The notes below the pieces were generated by a model, which made no database searches, was not told the origin of the DNA, and saw nothing but the letters and a program-made list of their open reading frames with translations. DNA of 64,000 nt, taken from contig BLAL01000060.1 of the NCBI GenBank assembly GCA_015698045.1, forward strand, positions 126,501-190,500, written 5' to 3'. Positions 11,703-23,740 of this stretch are shown one piece after another (position 1 is the first letter of the stretch; each line of letters begins with the position of its first letter). Source of the DNA: Rhizophagus clarus (Eukaryota; Glomeromycota; Glomeromycetes; Glomerales; Glomeraceae). Both the position numbers and the translations under genes were made by a program.

Positions 11703-13320
11703 TATTTTTTTTTTTATTAATTTAATAAAGTTATATTTTTAAAATAGAGTTATTTTGCATAAAAGATAAATATAAATGCCTATTGCATTGGTACTATTGA
11801 TGGTATTGGACGAGTAATATATATTATGCATAATGTCTCAATTTAAAAGCAGTATCTTTATCAGTACTGTTAATTAGTCATTCCGATCATTACAAATAAA
11901 CTCAAAAAAATAAAGTGTATATAAAAACTTAAAGTTTCTGAATAACAGTACAATACATGGCATAGTTGAAATTACAGGAAAATCGTTAAGCAATAATTAA
12001 GTAATCTCTCTGAAAAAGAAACCGCTCTGCCATATTTTGAAAGCACAACTATGGCTAGCCTGTTGTACGCGGACAATCCAAGAGATCTAGAAAGCCAGCT
12101 TTATCCATCCTGAAAAACACTTTCCCAAAAGAAAAAGTCATATTGTTCTTTCCGGCTAACGCCGACTCCATGTAAATACTGTAAGATGGAGAATGTTAAA
12201 CTCTTTTTTTTACAAAATTTATACAACTTAAAAATAGAGAAATAAAAGGAAAAAAAATAGTATTAAAACTAAAATAAAAAAAATAAAGTTAATACAAATC
12301 TAATCGCTCAATTAAGAAGAAAGTTTGACGCGTTTAAAGACAGCATTGTCATGAAAACTGAAATTGAATGCATAGGTCATAGATCAACAGTCACCAGTTT
12401 AGGTAAAGGTCTTTGCATTAGAAGATGCATAATTATGTTCACTACTAAGGGTGGTAAGGTTGTACATAAAAAATTATTTCAAAAATTTGAAGTAATAGCA
12501 CTGAGTTGTTGATCTAAACGTGAAGACTTTTGTCTCGATCTTATATATTAATATTAATACATTATATAATAAAAATGGATCATATGCTGTCACAATAGGA
12601 CTCATGTATGAGTTAAATCCAAAAGATTAAAATGCTCAGAGACTTTGAATTTTAAAATAAAATAAATCAATAATAAATGAAAAAAAATTAAAATTATATA
12701 TTCGTTCTGTTTATTTTATTATATTAATATTTGATTTGAAAATTCATTTCTTTTGGTTTAGACAAAATGTAAGCGTACATATTATTTATTATTTATCATA
12801 TAGTATCAATTTATATGTGTTATATTACTATTTATCAAAAACTTGGTTTAAAACCTGCTTTTCTATTATGTACCGAGTTCAGTAAACTCATGTGATTTAG
12901 ACATTTAGTAAAATTTGCCTCTTAAACCGTTATATAAACAAATATTTTAATTGAAACTTCGATTTTAAATTTTGATTAATTATAATACTACTGATTGTTC
13001 TCTGTTCGATTTATTAACTTCATAAAGCTAAAAAAAAGGCTTATATCTTGGTTATACTTTTTCAAGCATATAAGCAATTTGAAACAAAAATAATAAATGA
13101 AAAACCTTTTGATAATTTTTGATAGCAGAATAAATAAATATTGTGATGTACAAGTTTTTTTTTCAGTCGGACAAAGTTGTCTTTTTTATTTGTCTATAAA
13201 CAAACAAATATTTTATTTTTGGTAATATTGATCTGACACAATTATTTATACAGTTAATATTATACAGTTAGTTATATAAAAAGTGCGTAATTCAGTCCAA
13301 ATTTAGCAGTTATATTTTAT
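11703..13320. other. AT-rich intergenic DNA
   Basis: A somewhat GC-richer patch at 12000-12190 might be an old coding remnant, but I could not read a protein from it. Otherwise I see nothing. Confidence 0.4.
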
Positions 13321-13329
13321 CTTTTTCAT

Positions 13330-13735
13330 CAATATTTTTACGGTATCTTCGTCAATATTTTGTTTTTGTTAATATTTTTTTTTATCTTCGTCAATATTCT
13401 TTTATTTTGTTAAAGTTTTCGTTATCTCTTTTATTTTTGTCAAGCCATCATCAATACTCTTTTATTTTTGTTAAGTTTTCATCAATACTCTTTTGTCTTC
13501 GTCAAGTCTTCATCAATACTCTTTTGTCTTCGTCAAGTCTTCATCAATACTCTTTATTTTTGTCAAGTCTCTATCAATACTACTTTGTTAATACTCTTTT
13601 GTTTTTGTCAAGCTTCATCAATACTCTTTTATCTTCGTTTCTGTCAATACCATTTTATCTTTGTTGAGTCTCTGTCAATACTTTTTCATTAATATTCTTT
13701 TGTTTATGTCAAGTTTTTATCAATACTTTTTTTAA
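13330..13735. repeat. 31-bp minisatellite upstream of the 13783 gene
   Basis: A tandem repeat of CATCAATACTCTTTT plus a TTCGTCAAGTCTT-like part. Unit starts at 13449, 13480, 13511 and 13542 are exactly 31 bp apart, with more degenerate units on both sides. It stops about 50 bp before the ATG at 13783, so it lies in the presumptive promoter or leader, or in the subterminal region of a transposon carrying that gene. Frames read through it are repeat artefacts. Confidence 0.85.
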
Positions 13736-13782
13736 AAATCTCCAAATTCACTTATAAGTAGTATTTAATACTATTAAATACA

Positions 13783-15982
13783 ATGCCAAAAGTAAAAAGT
13801 CAAAAAATTGAAAACATTCCTAAGGAAATTACAGACTATCCTGAAACAGATTCTGTATTATACACAGATGGTAGAAGGAGTTATTATTACAAAATCAAGC
13901 AAGAGGGTTTATATCCTCAACCTCCAATATTGGCATATACCCAAGGAAAGAACAAATATAAAATTCTGAATAAATATTGTGTAGAAACTACTTGGGGCCG
14001 CGGGGAAAAAAAGAAAACTGTTAGGTGCTTAATTAATTATGTAGAAGAAAAGCCTCTTTTTAAAATCATGTATGGTGTAAATTTCTCAGAAGAAGTCCAA
14101 TCAAATATATCTTCAACAACAGTAGCAAACGCAGTTCTGAAGGTTAGCTTTATTGAATTTTTTTTTTTGTGTTAAAATTGAATTAAACATATTTAATTAA
14201 TATTAACTTATTATCTTTTTTTAGAAACTTTTCCCCTTAAATGAAAAATCATTAATTTCTGGTGTACATCTTTTTGGCATTCATTTAATGATATTAAAGG
14301 AAGCTAGAAAAAACATAAGTACAAAGGAAAAGAATATTCAATTAATACTAGTTGAACATTGTAGTAAATCAACATTGAATAGAAGGCAACATAAATTTGG
14401 AAATCAATTGAAACAATATGTTCAAGCCGAAGGTTCTAAAATCTATGGTAATGATCAAATTATCCTGAAACAAATTTCATATAGTGTTGGGAATATTAAT
14501 TTTCAAATTGATTGTGAAGAAAAGAATGATACAAATAACAAAAAACTTATTTCAGCAGTACAAGCTATTGATTTAAATTATATTCCCCGTGAAGGTTATC
14601 GAGCTTTAGCTGCAGTAGATTCTAATTTACAACATGAATGGGCTGTCTCTGAACAACGACTTAAAATAATAATAGAAATGAATCAAAAAATTCCAATTAC
14701 TCTCATCGATCTTCCATTGGATTTTGCTGAATATTCAAACTTTGAATCAACCGAAATAATTCAAAATGTCAAAAAAGGTGGAACTCGAAGTGTTAAAGAC
14801 ATTTTAAAGTATATTGTGCCCATCCTTATTTCTAATGAAATATTGGATATCAGTAATCCAATTATTCACTTGAGAGTTTCAGGTAATGATCGAAATGTGG
14901 GTAGAAAAATTAAGCACGTAATGATAACCATGGCAATTTTAAATGATATACAAAATATTCATAAACCCGACCATCATTACACAACAATACTTTTTCCAGG
15001 TGTAGAAAAGTATGAAATCTTAGAAAATATGATGGCTTCTTTTATTAAAGAACTGGACGAAATAAAAAAAAATGGATTAATGATTGGTGAAGTTATGTGG
15101 AACTTTGAACTTTATTTTAGTTCTGATTGGAAATTTTTAGCGATATGTTTGGGTTTCAATTCAGCAAATTCGAAATTTTTTTGTCCGTGGTGCCAAGTTT
15201 CAAAATGTGACCAAGGAAATGACTGGAAAATCGATAAAAAGATCAAAAATTTTCAAGAATACCTGGGCCATCACAAGAAACCTCTTTTTTATATGATTTC
15301 ACTGGATAAGTGGGTGCCGGACGAGCTTCATCTTTTGCTTCGTATTTGGGACCGTCTTTAGTGTTTGGTTTTGGCAGAATTGAAAGAATTTAACCAATTC
15401 GATGATATATGCCGTGATGAAATTGTTAAAGAAATGGATAGAATTGGTGTTAATTTCCAGTTTTAGCTAGAAAAATCCAATACATGGAATTATACATCAT
15501 TGGTAGGTGATGACAAAAAAAAAGTTTTAAAAAATTTCAACTTTAAATGTATATTTCCACCTTTGCGTGCTAAAGCGATTCGAGAATTATGGGATCGATT
15601 TTACCAAGTTTACCTCAATCTTCGATTGAAGGACTATGACGCCCAACAGTTTCGGTTTGAAGCCAAGGATTGGCTGGAACTATTTAAGGTATTATACATG
15701 CCAAGTGATGTAACTCCGTATATGCATGTTCTCGTCTGCCATATGTCAGAGTTCATGGAAAAACATAAACAATTTGGTATAAAGGCATTTTTGTGTGCGG
15801 CAGTCGAGAAAAAAAACCACCAGCAAGTGACACATTTTTTTAGACAGATAACGAAAGATGGAGGGAAAAACAAAAAATCAGCAATAACTGATATTCTTGA
15901 ATATGAAAATAGGGTTCTCTTTTATTTATTTGATAATGTTGAAACTATGATATCAAAACCAAAAAAAATAAGTTTAAAATAA
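13783..15982 (+). pseudogene. Transposase-like protein with CPWC zinc motif; two nonsense codons
   Basis: Exon 1 is 13783-14142 (120 codons). An 82-nt intron (14143-14224, GTTAGC...TTTTTAG) follows in phase 0, and exon 2 is 14225-15982. The frame is open except for TAG at 15359-15361 and TAG at 15463-15465, so an intact protein would have about 705 residues. Visible motifs are VSGNDRNVGRKIKHVMIT, HYTTILFPGVEKYE, FELYFSSDWKFLAICLGFN, SKFFCPWCQVSKC and, near the first stop, DELHLLLRIWDRL. The Asp-containing blocks and Cys-Pro-Trp-Cys zinc motif resemble DDE-type transposases of the CMC/KDZ or RAG1-like kind. I know similar uncharacterised proteins from cnidarians and Glomeromycotina, but the family name is not certain. 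The C-terminal part contains VTPYMHVLVCHMSEFM and KNHQQVTHFFRQIT. Confidence 0.7.
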
Positions 15983-16200
15983 TATTTTTGTTGTTAATTT
16001 TGAAGCGGTAGAAATAATTTGTATTAATATTAACTGATAATATTAAATTAAATAAAATGATATATTAGTAACAATTTGTTATTTTTTGTTTTAATAGCTT
16101 GGATGGCCAGGATGTGTATTTTAGTAAGACCATGACACCGGCTTTTTGAAATTTGACGAAACTACACTTTCAATTATTAATTAAGAAACGTTCTAATGTT
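15983..16200. other. Downstream AT-rich spacer
   Basis: No gene seen. A GC-richer 60 bp (16095-16155) may be part of a terminal region of the preceding element, but no matching upstream inverted repeat was found. Confidence 0.3.
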
Positions 16201-17560
16201 TTTTTCTCTTTTTTTTTGAGAGGAAATATAATTGGGTATGTACATAGCGTTTTAAACTGGTATTAATGCTTATTTATCCTTTAAAATTTTTTAATGATAA
16301 ATTATAACTTATACCAGATCAGTCTTTAAGTTTCTTGAGCGGAAATCAAGCAGCATAGACGTAAGTAATTTCTAATTTTTTAAAAAAAAAATTCTTGGCT
16401 TTTTTATTGGGATCGAACCAACTAGATTATATATTCTATGTCCAAACCAGTATGTCTTGGTAAAGAATAGAGTAAAGTATTTTTTTATTTCTTTCATTTT
16501 TTTTTAATTATTACGTTTTTTTTTTGTTTCAAAAAAAAAAAAAAAAATGGTTATAAATGGAAGGCTCAAGATATCAATCTGTAATCGTCATAATATGATA
16601 GTTGATTTATTAAAATTATGACCGATTCAATCAGATCAATCGATTATCCAAATTATATTATTCTAGGAGTTTTGAATTATTCTTCAACGAAACATTTATT
16701 AACTTTTTGTTTTTTCTTAGACGGTTTGCTCTTTGGGTATTTGAACGTGTGGGAATCTGGTGGTATGAATATCCATATTTTTAGGCATATTAAACTGAAT
16801 GCCTTATATATTTTTTTTTTTAAATCATGAAACTTTTATTTATAACGTTTTAATTTTTTCTTGATTTCGGGTTCAAGACATTAGAATGCCGAAGTGTTAA
16901 GTTTCACAACAATTGAGAATTTATTATTTATTTATTTATTTTAAATAGAAACGTCTCCTAACGTTTCTTTTTTTTCCCTTTTGCAGGTTTTGGACTTTTA
17001 GGTTAATTGGAAAGTGAAAGTGGTAAGCTTCACAACCTCCGTTACAAAACCTTTTTTTTTTTGATATTTTTAATTAGAAACGTATTATCGTTTCTTATTA
17101 CCTTTTTTTTGCAGATTCAAATTCAAAATATTGGTTATTCATCTTTTGTCCGCGTGGAAAATTCAATGAGAGGTCTTTTAACCATTTATATAATGCTTCG
17201 ACTTTTCTCTTTTTTTTGACGACTGGCCGGACCTTTAGACACGTGAGATTTGCTACGTAGGTTTCAAGGGATTGAAATTTAAGTTTCACGGATCCTGTTG
17301 CGATACAGTTTTTATTTTATTCTATTTTATTTATTTTATTAGAAATGTTTGCTAACGTTTCTTTTATTTCATTTTTTTGTAGATCTGCCAGAGTATCAAT
17401 CCAGAAACGCTGGATTTGGAAACGGTAAGTTTTACTATTACTTCTCTTACTTCACCTTTTTTTTTAAAATATAACGTTTCTTTTTTTTGTTTTGTAGATC
17501 CTCCAGATTTCAGTTTGAGTGCTGGAAACTTTACGTAGACTCCTTTTGAGGTGTAACAAC
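16200..17560 (+). repeat. Intron-like / micro-exon array (plus strand)
   Basis: Consecutive short blocks bounded by T-rich AG acceptors and GTAAG donors. 16987-17022 (36 nt) lies between TTTTGCAG and GTAAGC. A block starts at 17115 after TTTTTTTGCAG. 17383-17424 (42 nt) lies between TTTTTTTGTAG and GTAAGT. A block starts at 17498 after TTTTGTAG, and the intron-like unit between the last two is 73 nt. The intron-like units share an inverted pair, GAAACGT...AACGTTTC (for example 16949-16972, 17073-17095, 17341-17362). The blocks are not a recognisable coding sequence. Confidence 0.5.
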
Positions 17561-17569
17561 ATTTAACTA

Positions 17570-18480
17570 TAAAATATGGATAATTATATATGATTATTAT
17601 TAATTTAATTGAAAAACAACTGTTAGAATGTGAAAGAAAAATTATTGATTAAAAAAGAGATTTACAACAGAGTATGATTTATTACAAGAATTATACATTC
17701 TTTAAAGAAAAGGGGTGGAAGAATGGCAAAATTGTCCAGGTCCATCAGGCAGAACAACTTTAAATGGATGGTAAGTGATTAGTATAATATTATATGGCGT
17801 AATTGTGTTTCAAAATAACTCTTTCTATTTAGATTTCAAACTTTCCTTTAAATTTAACGGCTGGTCACCAGGAAGTTAAATCGGCATAAATCTTATCTGA
17901 TCAATATCTTATCCCATTGCTTTAATTTTGAATTTCTCAAGGAAGCCGCATAATTCTGGTGGCTCCAAAACTGTTATAGTGAAGCCTTGCAGACAAGCTA
18001 CGGATAACAGCATTGAATTTTTTGAAATTTTTTCTATTGAGGTAAAGTTCAGGAGCCTGCCTAATAAGCACGTCCATAATTTGCGACCAATACTAATATA
18101 CTCCTTCCTTATTTCTGGCCTTTTCTGATTTTTTTTTGTTCTAAGGGAGCTTTATCTTTACCCTGGCTAGCATATTGAATTCTTATACCATAAAAACTCT
18201 CATATCGCTAAAGTGCGATTTTAATGTGCAGTGTACCTATTTTTAATTCATCGGTTGATAGTACCTCACTGATCGATTTCAATCTTTTTCTATTTGTTTT
18301 ATTTTTTTTTTTTTTTTGATTTCTGGACTTTCTTAAAATGAATATCTGGTACATTTTTTTATAACGTTATTAGTAAATTTGAACAGTTTTAACTTCTTTT
18401 TTTTTATTATTATTATTTTTTTTTTTTTTTTTTTAACATGTATGCTATTTTTTTCATTGTATTTTGTTTCATTTGTATTC
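17570..18480 (+). other. Possible coding remnants, unidentified
   Basis: Around 17690-17775 a short frame (EWQNCPGPSGRTTLNGW) ends at a donor-like GTAAGT, and 17940-18060 is GC-richer, with a 66-codon frame. Neither can be extended or named. The rest is T-rich. Confidence 0.25.
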
Positions 18481-19460
18481 ATTATTACTTTTTGTTTAGA
18501 ATTTAGCTAGTGAACTTTGGAGAATCAGGGAATGAAGGTTAGTTAATTTTTTTTATTTCGTCCATTTCTTTTGTTTTCATTTACTAATACAGTCTTCTTT
18601 CTTTAGGTTAGCTGATAAACTGCTGAATGGGTGGATAGGTAAAGTATTTTTTTCCGCTTTGTATTTTGTTTCGCTTTTCATTTTTTGCACTAAATTCTTT
18701 TTTCATTAGATCTTCCGGTTAGTGCAAGTAAAACGAAAAAAAGGAAAACATAATTATCATGCTTAGGAAATAACATCAAAATGACATAGTAGTAGAAGGT
18801 GAAACAAATTGCTTTTTACCATTTTCTTTAAGAAATGTTATTAACGTCTCTTAGTGTGTTTTTTTTTTCTTGGAGTTGTTGTTTGCTGGAATCGAACCAA
18901 CTGGAACTTGTCCACATCATGAACAACAAATAAGAATTATGGTACGTTTTCATTTATTCGATATTGATTAGGAACGGTTGGTTGTTATAATAGAAGTGAT
19001 CAATAATCCAAATGAAAATTGTGGTAAGTTTTTTTTTAGTGGAGTGAATATGGAGTATGTGGTGTAATAGCGTATTAATCCTCTTTTTTTTTATTTTTTA
19101 GATTTTGGACGGACAGACTTCCTTAGAAGATTAAAACGAAACTTATAGTACAGTAAGTTTCCTAAGTGCGATGGTATAATGGTGACATTTATTAATGTCT
19201 TTTTTTTTAGGTTTCTGACTTTCCTGTAAGATTGAAGATTTGATAAAAGTAAGTTTTTTGGGTAAACGGATGAGCAATGGCTGTAATAAAATATTATTAA
19301 TGCCTTTTTTTCATATTTTTCAGATTTGGGACTAAAATTAATACGAGGATTCCTGCAATTTAAAGTTGCGAAGAATTTAAAAGTTTAATAAAAAAAAACT
19401 ATGGAGTTAAGCCATCTGGAATTACATCCATATCATGAACAACAAGTGAGAAGACTAAAA
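18480..19460 (+). repeat. Intron-like / micro-exon array with homologous units
   Basis: The best-resolved array. Intron-like units are 19024-19101 (78 nt), 19153-19210 (58 nt) and 19249-19323 (75 nt). All begin GTAAGTTT and carry a TATTAAT word before the T-rich acceptor, and they resemble one another along their length (for example ATTAATCCTCTTTTTTT and ATTAATGCCTTTTTTT). The blocks between them are 51 and 38 nt. Two outer blocks, 18889-18942 and 19405-19455, share the text CATATCATGAACAACAA-like/CTGGAA words, so block and intron-like unit both recur. Confidence 0.55.
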
Positions 19461-19844
19461 TAAACATGCATTTTTTTGGATCAGGTTCTTTCGTTAGATT
19501 TTTAGTTGGTTGGGTTCTTGTAATTATAGCAATATATAAATGAATGTAAATTAAATAATAATAAATGAAAGTAAAAAATAAAATGTTATTTTGTGCATTA
19601 TAAAATATCTAAGCTGTGCAATATTTCCACTTTTAATATTTAAATAATGTAAAAAATTTTTGGCCGGCATTAACATAATTTCAGCCAAAACTTAACTTTA
19701 TAGTAATGTATATTAATTTTTGTTTCAAGTCAATATCATAAACATTTTGCATATTATGTGATACTTTAGTAATACTTTAAATATTAAAAAATTATTAAAT
19801 TTAAATATTTTAAGTGAGTAATCAAATCAGCCCATATGATATAA
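19461..19844. other. AT-rich spacer
   Basis: No gene, repeat pair or regulatory element recognised. Confidence 0.35.
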
Positions 19845-20740
19845 TCTAAATTCAACGTAACACTGCACAATATCTTTTATCTTGGCCAGACATCACATGA
19901 AAATTTTCCTTTTTCGCATTTTAACAGCCTAGGGAAAGGAGGTTCAATATGTTTATTCTAGAAACATAAATGAATTACGCAAAAAATTGCAGTAGAACAA
20001 TATAATCATCAAAGGCATATTCTAAAGACTTTTTTAAGATGTGAAATTCTGTAAAAGAAACACTTAAAGATATGTTTAATAAAATTAATATAAAAACAAT
20101 TGGTGCAAACATATGTGAAACATAAAATAAATGCATGATATAATAAATTTATTATAAAAAAATTTTTATAAATATATACACAAAAAAAATATTTATCAAA
20201 AAAATTTTAATGATTAGTCAATTTTACTTGATTTTAACAAAAAATTATTATTTATTTTAGAAACCCAATGTACTGTTGATAATAAAGAAAGTATTGTGAT
20301 CTACATGGCGCTATTTGTTAATTTTATGATGTCATATCTTCGGCTGATTCTGTGATAATACAATTACATTTCTACGATAAATATAAAAAAAGAAAAGTTC
20401 TAAAGTTGTATGATGCAATTTTTTAAACCTTTTTTCTTTTTTAAAAGAAAGAAAATGGATATTTTTTTGAAATAATTTACTTAAATTGGTTTATATTAAC
20501 TATTTTTCTTTGATAAAATATTTTATTTAGGTTCTTAATTTATTTTATTTTTTGTTAAAAAAAAAAGAAATTGACAGATGACTTATTCTGAAATGCCAAT
20601 ATCAATATCAATATTATTTTAAAATAAAATTTTACTATGTTTACAATTTATTACTTTATTTCTAACTATAACAATATCTACAAACATATTTTATCAACTG
20701 TAGATAATTATCACAGTCCAAAATTTTGATATGTAACTAG
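19845..20740. repeat. Repeat R, uninterrupted copy
   Basis: This copy of about 0.9 kb matches 47870-48197, then 60764-60875, then (inverted) 60876-61152, then 61153-61183 and 62047-62148. It therefore shows the pre-insertion state of the large nested locus. It lacks the first 100 bp of R that are present at 3519 and 47766. No long open frame was found, so R is probably a non-autonomous or very old element. Confidence 0.8.
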
Positions 20741-20756
20741 AATATGCGCTTATTTA

Positions 20757-20772
20757 GGGGACTTCGTCCCCC
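20757..20772. other. Perfect GC hairpin GGGGAC-TTC-GTCCCC
   Basis: A 6-bp G/C-rich stem with a three-base loop in otherwise AT-rich DNA just downstream of R. The function is unknown; it could be an element end or a structured transcript end. Confidence 0.4.
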
Positions 20773-20954
20773 TATGATATATGAGTATATATGCCATACC
20801 TAGTACTCGTTTATTGGATTTATTGGATGTAAAAATAATTAACAAAAACTATAAAATGCACCAATAGTGTTAAACACCACATCACATGTTTATATGTTAC
20901 ACACCTAATCAGTTTATTTATTTAGATAGATGCGATTTATTTTAATTATTTTTC

Positions 20955-21410
20955 TTGCTAATTTTTTAGGTGCGGCTTTAGACATGTAGAATTTTGGTAG
21001 GGATTACAAAAAGTTTTTTTTATTGAATTTTTTTTCTTTTATCAAATGTTCTACTTACATTTCAGTTTTCTTTTTTAGGTAGCTGGACCTTCAGACATGT
21101 GAGGATTCAGTAAGGAAAAGATCATTTTTTTTAAATTGACTTTAACAACACGTTCCTAACATATCAATTTTTTTCTTTTTGTTTATTAAACAGTAGATTC
21201 TGATTTCAAAGTACCGGTAATAGGTAAGCTTTTTTCTGCATTTATTTTCCTTTTTCTTATTCTTTATTAACTTGCTTGTTCTTTTTTTTTAGATACGTCT
21301 GTTTTTAGTTCCATTTTGACAGAAATCGAAGTGAGTTTTACTTTCTTTTTTTCTTTTTGTTTGTTCTTTTGTTCTTTTACTAATCTTTTTATCTCTTTTT
21401 TAGATTCAAG
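20955..21410 (+). repeat. Intron-like / micro-exon array (plus strand)
   Basis: Blocks at 20970-20996, 21079-21109 (31 nt), 21197-21223 (27 nt), 21293-21330 (38 nt) and 21404-21409 (6 nt) are each preceded by a T-rich AG and followed by GTAGGG, GTAAGG, GTAAGC, GTGAGT and GTGAGT. The first two share GACATGTNGA-type text with 17220-17255 (GGACCTTTAGACACGTGAG), so the blocks themselves are homologous across arrays 4 kb apart. Confidence 0.5.
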
Positions 21411-22050
21411 TGAGTCTACTTCATCTCTTTCTCTTATTATTTTATTTTCTTTTAAGATGACATTAACTGTTTTCTTTTTATATTTTATGAGTGGGTGTTT
21501 CGGTATCTTTCATTTTTTTCCCATTATTTCTCTTACTTTGTCTTTATCCCTTTTGTTGGTTTTGTTGATTTTATTTTTTTGTTAATTCTTGTTTCTTTTG
21601 TTAATTCTTGTTTCTTTCATTAATCCTTATCTCTTTCATTAATCCTTTTCTTGTTTCTTTTATTGATTTGATTCTTGTCTCCTTCAATGATCTTTGGCTT
21701 CTTTTCCATGATCTTTGTTTTTTTCCATGATCTTTGGCTTCTTTTGTTACTTTTTTGTTCCTTTGTTGATTTATTCCTCATTTACTCCTTTTTTCTTTTT
21801 CATTTGCCATTCATTTCTTTCATTCCTTTTTCACTACCCATTGTTTTTTTTATTCCTTTTAATTCCCTTTTGCTTTTTTCATTCATTCTTATTCTTTCTT
21901 CGTTTCTCTTGTTCCTACTTCATTTCCTTTGTCCATTTTCATGTATCTTTCCTGTCTCTTTTATTCTTCCTTTGTCTTCTTTATTGTCCTATTTTATTGT
22001 ATTTTCCCGTTCTTTCTTATATATTGCAGTGTATTCGATTTTTTTATAAA
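21411..22050. repeat. Pyrimidine-rich low-complexity tract
   Basis: About 600 bp almost devoid of A on the plus strand, built on TTCTTTT/TTCATTAATCC words. The open frames in it (rich in Phe, Ser and Leu) are composition artefacts. Such tracts can form triplex structures. Confidence 0.75.
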
Positions 22051-22079
22051 ATTATGTATAAATAAAATCATAAATTAGC

Positions 22080-23740
22080 CAATAAAATTTTTTTTATAAA
22101 TCACATGATTGTGGTGTTGAGCAATGTCGAAAAAAAAATGTTAAATCATTTTTATTAATAAGATTAAAATAAAACTAATATTATTTTTATTAAACTATCA
22201 ATAAGAAAGTATTAATATCATTTTTACTTTAATATAAAAGTATTTATATCATTTTTGTCAAAAAAAAATTAATAAAAAGTGACTAATATTGTTTTTTTGC
22301 TAAATGATTACGCATTTTTTTTTATTAAAATTACTTAAATTAATTTGTTTTAATTATTTACTTGATAAAAATTAATAATGTAACAAATGCTTTAGCAGTT
22401 TATTTATTAAACTGGATAATTAAAAAATATTAATTTTTTTATTGATTTATTCTATTAGACTGAAATAATTAATTTATTTTTCTAATGGATTAATAATGCT
22501 TATTTTTAACAGATTAATATTTTTTTTAACAGGTTAATAATTCATTTTTTTTAATGGATTAATTTTTTTTAACTGGTTAATAATTCTTTTTTTTCCCAGA
22601 TTAAATAATTTATTTTTTTTTAAAAAAAATAATTTTTAGTGGTTTTAAATAATTTTTTTTACCTTTTCTTTATGATTTATTAAATCGAATAGTTAAGTTT
22701 ATTTAATTTTTTTTAACAGTTTATTAAACTGTATAAATCAAAAAATCAATTTTATTTTTTTTTTAATGATTTATTTAAACTGGATAATTAAATTATTGGC
22801 TTATAATCGGATAATTAAAAAAAATAATTTATTTTTTAGTGATCACTTAACCCAGATAGTTAAAAAAAAATTTTTTTTGATTTTATTAAACTAAATAACT
22901 TAAAATTATAATTTTGTGCTGTTAAGTTGAAATGATTCAGTAATAATTATTCTTTTAACAGTTTATGAACTAAAAATTTTAAGTAAATAAATTGAATAAA
23001 ATTAATTTTTTTAGGGATTTTTTAACTACTTAATACTTAATTTAACGGTTTATTAAATCAATAATTAAAAAATTTATTTATTAAACCAAATTTCTGGTTT
23101 AAAAAAAAAAAAAATTTATTTGTTATTATTCGGTTAAAAGAACCATTAAGAAATAAATTATTGAAAGTAAACTATTTTTTTTAATGATTTTAAGTTAAAT
23201 AACGAAAAAATGCTCTATTTTTTTAATTATTTTCTTAAAAATGGCGTATTTTTTAAAATAGTTTTAACTATTTTTTTCAAATTGTTTTCAATTATTTTAA
23301 TCGAAAAGTGATTTTTTTTAATCATTTCACTTAAAAAAAAAATGATTTTTTTTTTAGTTGTTTAATTGGAAAAATAAAAAAAAAACAATTTTTTCTTTAA
23401 TTATTTGATTAAAAAAAATGATTTTTTTTCTATAATCAAAAAAAAATGAATTTTTTTATGGTTTTTAAAACTACCTAATGCTTGATTTAACAATCATTAA
23501 ACCAAATAATTAAAAAATTTGTTTATTAAATAAACCAAATGATTAATAATTTATTTTTAACAGTTTTTTTAACCGAATACTAATAAATTCATTAAAAAAT
23601 TATTTGTTTTTTTTTTAAACTGGAAAATCAAAATAAAATAAACTATTTCTTAAACAATTTTTAAACTGAATAACGAAAAAATTATTTTTCTTTTCTTTTT
23701 TTTAAAAAAAAAAATACTCTATTGTTTATCATTTTCTTTA
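22080..23740. repeat. AT-rich degenerate repeat with TTAAAC..ATAATTAAA words
   Basis: About 1.6 kb of A/T homopolymers with recurring degenerate words such as GATTTATTAAACTGGATAATTAAA. This suggests an expanded short unit rather than an element. No coding content. Confidence 0.55.

Noticed and set aside
13407..13692. Overlapping frames rich in Ser/Phe/Leu upstream of 13783
   Set aside because: They are products of the 31-bp minisatellite.
19845..20740. Repeat R as a coding gene
   Set aside because: Both copies lack an open frame of useful length on either strand.
21675..22065. Two overlapping open frames of 116-124 codons
   Set aside because: Both come from a pyrimidine-only tract. The Phe/Ser/Leu composition and lack of any motif show a low-complexity artefact.
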